Origin: Pseudaminobacter soli (ex Li et al. 2025)
Lineage (GTDB): Bacteria; Pseudomonadota; Alphaproteobacteria; Rhizobiales; Rhizobiaceae
Reading direction: 5' to 3'
NCBI RefSeq assembly: GCF_029892515.1
Contig: NZ_JARXVF010000001.1
Location: 1,798,001 to 1,862,000, forward strand
DNA: 64,000 nt
The notes below the pieces were generated by a model. That model saw only the letters and a program-made list of their open reading frames with translations, searched no databases and had not been told where the DNA came from. The position numbers were made by a program, and so were the translations under genes. Within the stretch, counting starts at the first letter, position 1. Each line of letters begins with the position of its first letter. Positions 58,493 through 64,000 of this stretch are shown piece after piece.

Positions 58493-58520
58493 AGCTTCCC
58501 GAAAATTCCGTCGGGAAGCT
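58493..58520. terminator. Hairpin between converging operons
   Basis: Perfect 10-bp stem AGCTTCCCGA / TCGGGAAGCT with 8-nt loop between mtlK (+) and the second ABC ATPase (-). No T-tract. Confidence 0.45.
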
Positions 58521-58527
58521 CCGGGCC

Positions 58528-59526
<999 letters not shown>

Positions 59527-59563
59527 GCGCTACTCCCGATAGAAAAGACCGCTTTTTCGCGCA

Positions 59564-60631
59564 TCACAGCCGCACCGCCTTGCCGGTCCGCACGCTTTCG
59601 TCCGCGGCGAGGCAGACGGCCAGCGACTTCACCGCATCGCTCATGTGGCGATTGAGGTCGATGTCCTCGCGGATCGCCTTGAGCAGGAAGGCCTGCTCCA
59701 GCTCGCACAGCTCCTGATGGCCCGGCTCGCCGGTCATGGAAAGGTTTTCGTCGGGCGCGGCAAAGCGGCCGTCCGGCCCGGTCGCGGCGCGGTGCAGGCA
59801 GATCACATTGGTCTTGGTGTGGGAATCGACGTCGTCCGACTTCGCCTTCTCGTCCATGACGATGGAGACGCAGCCATTGGGCGAGATCACGTCCTTCACG
59901 AAGAAGGCGGTTTCCGACATCATCGGGCCCCAGCCAGCTTCATACCAGCCGACCGAGCCGTCTTCGAACAGCACCTGCAGATGGCCGTAATTGTACATGT
60001 CGGGCGCGACCTCGTCGGACAGGCGCAGGCCCATGCCGCGCACCTCGACCGGCTTGGCGTCGGTGATCTGGCACATGACGTCGAGATAATGCACGCCGCA
60101 GTCGACGATCGGCGAGGTCGTCTTCATCAACTGCTTGTGCGTCTCCCAGGTGTGGCCGCTCGACTGCTGGTTCAGGTTCATGCGGAACACGTAAGGCCCG
60201 CCGAGATTGCGCGCTTCCTCGATCAGGCGCACCCAGGAGGGGTGGTGGCGCAGGATATAGCCGATGACCAGCTTGCGGCCATTGGCCTTGGCGGCGGCGA
60301 CGACGCGCTCCGCATCGGCAACGGTGGTTGCCAACGGCTTTTCCACGAACACATGGCAGCCGGCCTCAAGTGCGGCGACTGCATAGTCGGCGTGGCTGTC
60401 GGAATAGGTATTGATGGAGGCGACATCCGGCTTCAGCTCGGCCAGCGCCTCGAAGAAGGACGGCCGGATCTCGTAGCCGGTCATCTCCTCCGGCAGTTCA
60501 ACCTGCGAGCGGTTGACCAGCGAGGCGATCTCGAAGCCCGGATTGCGGTGATAGGCCAGCGCATGGCTGCGTCCCATATTGCCGAGGCCGGCCACGAGAA
60601 CGCGCAGGGGTTTTTCGTTGTTTCCACTCAC
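59564..60631 (-). CDS. Gfo/Idh/MocA family oxidoreductase
   Basis: 355 residues from GTG 60631, which overlaps the upstream permease stop as GTGA. NAD(P) loop VAGLGNMGRSH, the EKP motif VEKPLATT, and a C-terminal dimerisation domain with DCGVHYLDVMCQI. It probably oxidises or isomerises the sugar imported by the operon (inositol- or glucose-like). It has no thuA partner, so calling it ThuB would be unsupported. Confidence 0.9.
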   Translation of the reverse strand: MSGNNEKPLRVLVAGLGNMGRSHALAYHRNPGFEIASLVNRSQVELPEEMTGYEIRPSFFEALAELKPDVASINTYSDSHADYAVAALEAGCHVFVEKPLATTVADAERVVAAAKANGRKLVIGYILRHHPSWVRLIEEARNLGGPYVFRMNLNQQSSGHTWETHKQLMKTTSPIVDCGVHYLDVMCQITDAKPVEVRGMGLRLSDEVAPDMYNYGHLQVLFEDGSVGWYEAGWGPMMSETAFFVKDVISPNGCVSIVMDEKAKSDDVDSHTKTNVICLHRAATGPDGRFAAPDENLSMTGEPGHQELCELEQAFLLKAIREDIDLNRHMSDAVKSLAVCLAADESVRTGKAVRL

Positions 60632-61467
60632 TTGACGGCTCCGGAGGTAATGCCGCGGATCAATTGCCGCGAGAAGATCACATAGAGGACGAGCACAGGC
60701 AGGATGGCGAGCGACAGCGCCGCCAGCACGGCGTTCCAGTTGGTGACATACTGGCCGATGAACAGCTGGGCGCCGAGCGTGATGGTCTTGGTCGACTCGG
60801 ATGGCGCCAGGATCAGCGGGAACCAGAGATCGTTCCAGATCGGGATCATGGTGAACACCGCCACCGTCGCCATGGCCGGCCGCACCAGCGGCAGCACGAG
60901 ACGGAAGAAGATGCGGTATTCGGAAAGCCCGTCGATGCGGCCGGCATCCTTCAGGTCGTCGGAAACCTGCTTCATGAATTCCGACAGGATGAAGATGCAA
61001 AGAGGCAGGCCTTGCGCCGTATAGACCAGGATCAGAGCGGTGAGCGTGTTGACCAGCCCGCTCGCCACCATGAGCTGCAGGATCGCCACCGTGCCGAGGC
61101 GGATCGGGATCATGATGCCCAGCGCCAGATAGAGCCCCATCAGCGTGTTGCCCTTGAAGCGGTATTCGGCCAGCGCAAAGGCCGCCATGGCGCCGAACAG
61201 CAGCACCAGGAACAGCGAGCCGACGGTGACGATGAAGCTGTTCTGGAAATAAAGCAGGAAGTCGCCCTGCCCGAGCACAGTCTGGTAGCCGATCAGGTCG
61301 AATGTCTCGGCGGTGGGCGGCGCCAGCGGCGTGCGGAAGATGGCGTTGCGCGACTTGAACGAGTTGATGACGATCACCACCACCGGGGCCAGCGCGATGA
61401 GGGTGTAAAGCAGCAGGATCGCATGGGCCGCGAGGGTGCGGGGCAGAGAATTGGTCGCCTTGCTCAT
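60628..61467 (-). CDS. Carbohydrate ABC transporter permease (MalG-like)
   Basis: 279 residues, six helices. EAA loop DLKDAGRIDGLSEYRIFFRLVLP and C-terminal SRQLIRGITSGAVK. ATG 61467 lies 8 bp after the upstream permease stop, with GAGG upstream; the longer reading overlaps that gene. Confidence 0.93.
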   Translation of the reverse strand: MSKATNSLPRTLAAHAILLLYTLIALAPVVVIVINSFKSRNAIFRTPLAPPTAETFDLIGYQTVLGQGDFLLYFQNSFIVTVGSLFLVLLFGAMAAFALAEYRFKGNTLMGLYLALGIMIPIRLGTVAILQLMVASGLVNTLTALILVYTAQGLPLCIFILSEFMKQVSDDLKDAGRIDGLSEYRIFFRLVLPLVRPAMATVAVFTMIPIWNDLWFPLILAPSESTKTITLGAQLFIGQYVTNWNAVLAALSLAILPVLVLYVIFSRQLIRGITSGAVK

Positions 61468-61475
61468 CGCGCGCC

Positions 61476-62402
61476 TCAGAACTGGTAGCGACGCAGGCGC
61501 GTCTGGATGGCGAAGAGATAGACGCACACGCCGGCGAGGATGATGAAGAACATCATCGAGGCGATGGTCGAGCCCATATAGGGATCGCCCGTCTGCAGTT
61601 GAAAGCCGAAGAAGGTGCGGTAGAGGAAGGTGCCGAGAATATCGGTCGAATAGTTCGGTCCGGCGAGCGCGCCCTGCGCCGAATAGATCAGGTCGAAGGC
61701 GTTGAAATTACCCACGAAGGTCAGCACCGAAATGATGCCGATGGAGGGCAGGATCAGCGGCAGTTTGATCTTCCAGAACTGCGCCATGCCGGTGATGCCG
61801 TCGCATTCGGCCGCCTCGATCACCTCGTCGGGGATCGACAGCAGCGCGGCGTAGATCAGCATCATCGGGATGCCGATGAACTGCCACACCGAAATCAGGC
61901 CGAGCGTGGTGAGCGCATATTGCTCCTTGCCCAGCCACGGCACGAACAGGCTCTTCAGCCCGACGAGGTCGAGCAGGTTGGGCGCCACACCCCAGAGCGG
62001 CGACAGGATCAGCTTCCAGGTGAAGCCGACGATGACGAATGACAGGATGGTCGGGATGAAGATCGCGGTGCGATAGAAGGCCGAAAAACGCAGCCTGGGA
62101 CTGGAAAGCAGTGCGGCGAGCAGGATGCCGATCGGATTCTGCACCAGCATATGGATGATGAAGAACCAGAAATTGTTGCCCAGCGCATTCCAGAAGCTCG
62201 CCGACCAGCGCGGGTCCAAGAACAGCTGGCGGAAATTGGCAAGTCCGGCAAAGACGCGCGCCTGACCGTCTGACGTGAACAGTGAAAGCTGCAGCGTGCC
62301 GAACAGCGGCAGGATCATGATCGCAGTGTAGACGAGGACAGCCGGCGCCAGGAACACGGCAATGTGCCAGCGTCGCCGTTTGCGTTCAGTTTCTACCGCC
62401 AT
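61476..62402 (-). CDS. Carbohydrate ABC transporter permease (MalF-like)
   Basis: 308 residues, six helices following a basic N-terminus (ERKRRRW). EAA loop EVIEAAECDGITGMAQFWKIKLP. 68 bp after the SBP gene. Confidence 0.93.
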   Translation of the reverse strand: MAVETERKRRRWHIAVFLAPAVLVYTAIMILPLFGTLQLSLFTSDGQARVFAGLANFRQLFLDPRWSASFWNALGNNFWFFIIHMLVQNPIGILLAALLSSPRLRFSAFYRTAIFIPTILSFVIVGFTWKLILSPLWGVAPNLLDLVGLKSLFVPWLGKEQYALTTLGLISVWQFIGIPMMLIYAALLSIPDEVIEAAECDGITGMAQFWKIKLPLILPSIGIISVLTFVGNFNAFDLIYSAQGALAGPNYSTDILGTFLYRTFFGFQLQTGDPYMGSTIASMMFFIILAGVCVYLFAIQTRLRRYQF

Positions 62403-62470
62403 GCGCTGTCTTGTCCCCGGATAAAGGAACCGGGCCGCCGATGGCGGCCCGGAATATGCATGCTATGCGT

Positions 62471-63727
62471 TTATTTTGCCGGCTTGTACCAGCTCTCGAG
62501 GCCTTCCTGCAGCTTCTTGGCCGCAGCTTCGGGCGTCGAGGTGCCGTTGATCACATTGGCCGACTCGACCCAGGTCTCGTTCTCCAGGTTCGGCGTGCCG
62601 CGCGACAGGATCTGGTAGGTCGAGCGGATGGTCGGCTTGCACTTCTCGCGCCAGGAGACGAATTCCTGCGCCAGCGGATCTTCCATCTTCACCGCAGCCG
62701 AGTTCAGGCTGAAGAAGCCCGGCAGGGCGTTCGCATAGATGGTGGCGAATTCCGGCGAGGCGACCCAGGACAGGAAGGTCTTGGCGGCTTCGGCGTTCTT
62801 GCTCTTGGCGTTGAGGCCGATGCCGATGTCGTTGTGGTCGGAGATGTAGCAGGTGTCGCCGGCATTCTTAACCGGCGGCGGGAAGGCGCCCATCTTGAAC
62901 TGGGCCTGGGTGTTGAACACCGAGATTTCCCACGAGCCGGCCGGATAGATGGCGGCGCGGCCGAGCGTGAACAGGTTCTGGCTGTCCGGATAGCTCTGCG
63001 CTTCGAAGCCGTCGCCCAGATAGTCCTTCCACTTGGCGAGCGTGGCGAAGGGCTCGACCCACTGCGCGTCGGTCAGCTTCTGCTCGCCCTTGATGAGGGC
63101 ATTGCGGCCTTCCTCGCCCTTCCAATAGGTCGGGCCGATGTTCTGGTAGCCCATGGTCGCGGCTTCCCAGAGATCCTTGGTGCCCATGGCCATCGGGACA
63201 TAGGTGCCGTCGGCCTTGATCTTGTCGAGGGCCGCGAAGAACTCGGCCTCGGTGGCGGGCGGCGTGATGCCGAGCTTCTCGAAGGCTTCCTTGTTGTAGA
63301 TGAAGCCATGGATGACCGAAGCCATCGGCACGCAGAAAGAGGCCTTGCCGTCGTCGGTGGTCCAGGCGGACTTGGCGACGTCGGAGAAGTTCTCCATGCC
63401 GGCGAGGCCCGTCAGGTCGGCCAGGTGACCCTTGTTGTAGAGTTCCAGCGAGGCGTCGAACGGACGGCAGGTGATGAGATCGCCGGCGGAGCCCGCATCG
63501 AGCTTGGCGTTCAGCGCGGCGTTGTATTCGGTCGGCGCGGAGGGCGAGAACACGACCTTGATGCCGGGATTCTTGGCTTCGAAGGCCGGGATCAGCTTTT
63601 CCTGCCAGATCGAGAGGTCGTCGTTGCGCCAGCTTTCGATGGTCAGCGTGGTGTCGGCAAGGGCCATGCCCGCCGAGCCGAGGATGCTGGATGCCATCAG
63701 AAGCGCAGTCAGTGCCTGGGTCTTCAT
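62471..63727 (-). CDS. Carbohydrate ABC transporter substrate-binding protein
   Basis: 418 residues. Signal peptide ending AGMALA, mature DTTLTIESWRNDDLSIWQ. COG1653-type fold (AKLDAGSAGDLITCRPFDASLELYNKG). Ligand not readable. ATG 63727 follows GGGAGAAACGAA. First gene of the minus-strand operon; its regulator should lie beyond the window. Confidence 0.92.
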   Translation of the reverse strand: MKTQALTALLMASSILGSAGMALADTTLTIESWRNDDLSIWQEKLIPAFEAKNPGIKVVFSPSAPTEYNAALNAKLDAGSAGDLITCRPFDASLELYNKGHLADLTGLAGMENFSDVAKSAWTTDDGKASFCVPMASVIHGFIYNKEAFEKLGITPPATEAEFFAALDKIKADGTYVPMAMGTKDLWEAATMGYQNIGPTYWKGEEGRNALIKGEQKLTDAQWVEPFATLAKWKDYLGDGFEAQSYPDSQNLFTLGRAAIYPAGSWEISVFNTQAQFKMGAFPPPVKNAGDTCYISDHNDIGIGLNAKSKNAEAAKTFLSWVASPEFATIYANALPGFFSLNSAAVKMEDPLAQEFVSWREKCKPTIRSTYQILSRGTPNLENETWVESANVINGTSTPEAAAKKLQEGLESWYKPAK

Positions 63728-64000
63728 TTCGTTTCTCCCTGTTGAACCGTTGAGGCTCGATTGTGGTGAGAGTTCAGGCTGACGCCCTCCCGCTCCCCCT
63801 CGGATTCCCGATGCCGCGCGCCGGAAGCTCCCCCGCGGCATCGGACAATTCGGCTCCAGCCGCCCGCATGCGGACGACTGCTTTTTCGATCATTGCAAAA
63901 GGATGAAACATGGCCGAGCAGGACTGCGCTTCCCGCAAGTCGAGGCATGAGCGCGCAGCTTCGGCCATTGAAATCCCCCCTTTGCCGGTGACGATACCAA
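63728..64000. other. Upstream region of the second ABC operon, cut by window edge
   Basis: Should hold the operon promoter. A 64-codon minus-strand reading (63774-63968) has AAAGGGGGG 6 nt before its ATG but no family resemblance, so I leave it unannotated. No match to the TGAAyAATTGCT motif is present. Confidence 0.4.

Noticed and set aside
59564-60631. Naming the second ABC operon a trehalose (thu) system because of its Gfo/Idh gene
   Set aside because: There is no thuA-like gene, gene order differs, and the binding protein shows no readable ligand signature.
63774-63968. 64-codon minus-strand reading with AAAGGGGGG 6 nt before its ATG
   Set aside because: The composition and sequence look random, it lies in the expected promoter region of the ABC operon, and I recognise no family. 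Good spacing alone is not enough.

Overview
The window looks like a core chromosomal segment of a high-GC alphaproteobacterium of the Rhizobiales, most like the Mesorhizobium/Aminobacter (Phyllobacteriaceae) group. Supporting signs are: a RpoH2-type sigma-32 gene behind a canonical EcfG (RpoE2) promoter; CtrA-type TTAA-N7-TTAA boxes in front of two Omp25-like porin-fold genes; an HWE-family histidine kinase; the phbA/phbB/phaR set for polyhydroxybutyrate; and a complete smo/mtlK polyol operon. I see no prophage, insertion sequence, CRISPR array, tRNA or rRNA.

Layout. 1-13.7 kb holds the end of ftsH, a methyltransferase, a periplasmic cysteine-repeat protein, glmM, two outer-membrane barrel genes, small stress-type ORFs, an HWE kinase, then serC-serA (with a candidate serC leader) and purA. 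13.7-23.5 kb holds a membrane-anchored Pro/Ala-rich protein, uup and thiN, a TPP riboswitch driving thiBPQ, and an M48 lipoprotein protease. 23.6-31.8 kb holds rpoH2, an acyl-CoA dehydrogenase, a DUF6494 protein, carD, fdxA, an S4-domain protein and a large SUV3-like helicase. 31.8-32.8 kb is a 1-kb gene-free stretch with three degenerate repeat units. 32.8-39.5 kb holds aqpZ, phbB-phbA, phaR, a GlcG/HbpS-like protein, rpmF, mtgA and ispA. 39.6-51.8 kb holds an orphan hybrid kinase, a marR-emrB-emrA efflux operon, a lytic transglycosylase, ispG, a SorC-type regulator, an SRPBCC/ArsR pair, an alpha/beta hydrolase and a LysR regulator. 52.0-58.5 kb is smoEFGK-smoS-mtlK (sorbitol/mannitol uptake and oxidation). 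58.5-63.7 kb is a second, converging carbohydrate ABC operon with a Gfo/Idh dehydrogenase.

How the parts work together. Thiamine uptake (thiBPQ) is riboswitch-controlled and sits divergently from the kinase that converts thiamine to TPP. A SorC regulator 3.4 kb upstream of the smo operon has a promoter motif nearly identical to one overlapping the smo -10 region, which suggests that it is the smo regulator. The EcfG box links rpoH2 to the general stress response, and the CtrA boxes link the two porins to the cell cycle.

The most unusual observations are not protein genes. One is an ~87-nt element that begins at the stop codon of both uup and phaR and has two covarying hairpins with a constant loop. 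Another is the triple repeat array upstream of aqpZ. The last is a nested set of inverted and direct repeats running into the LysR start codon. No radically new multi-gene system is evident; most genes belong to known families.
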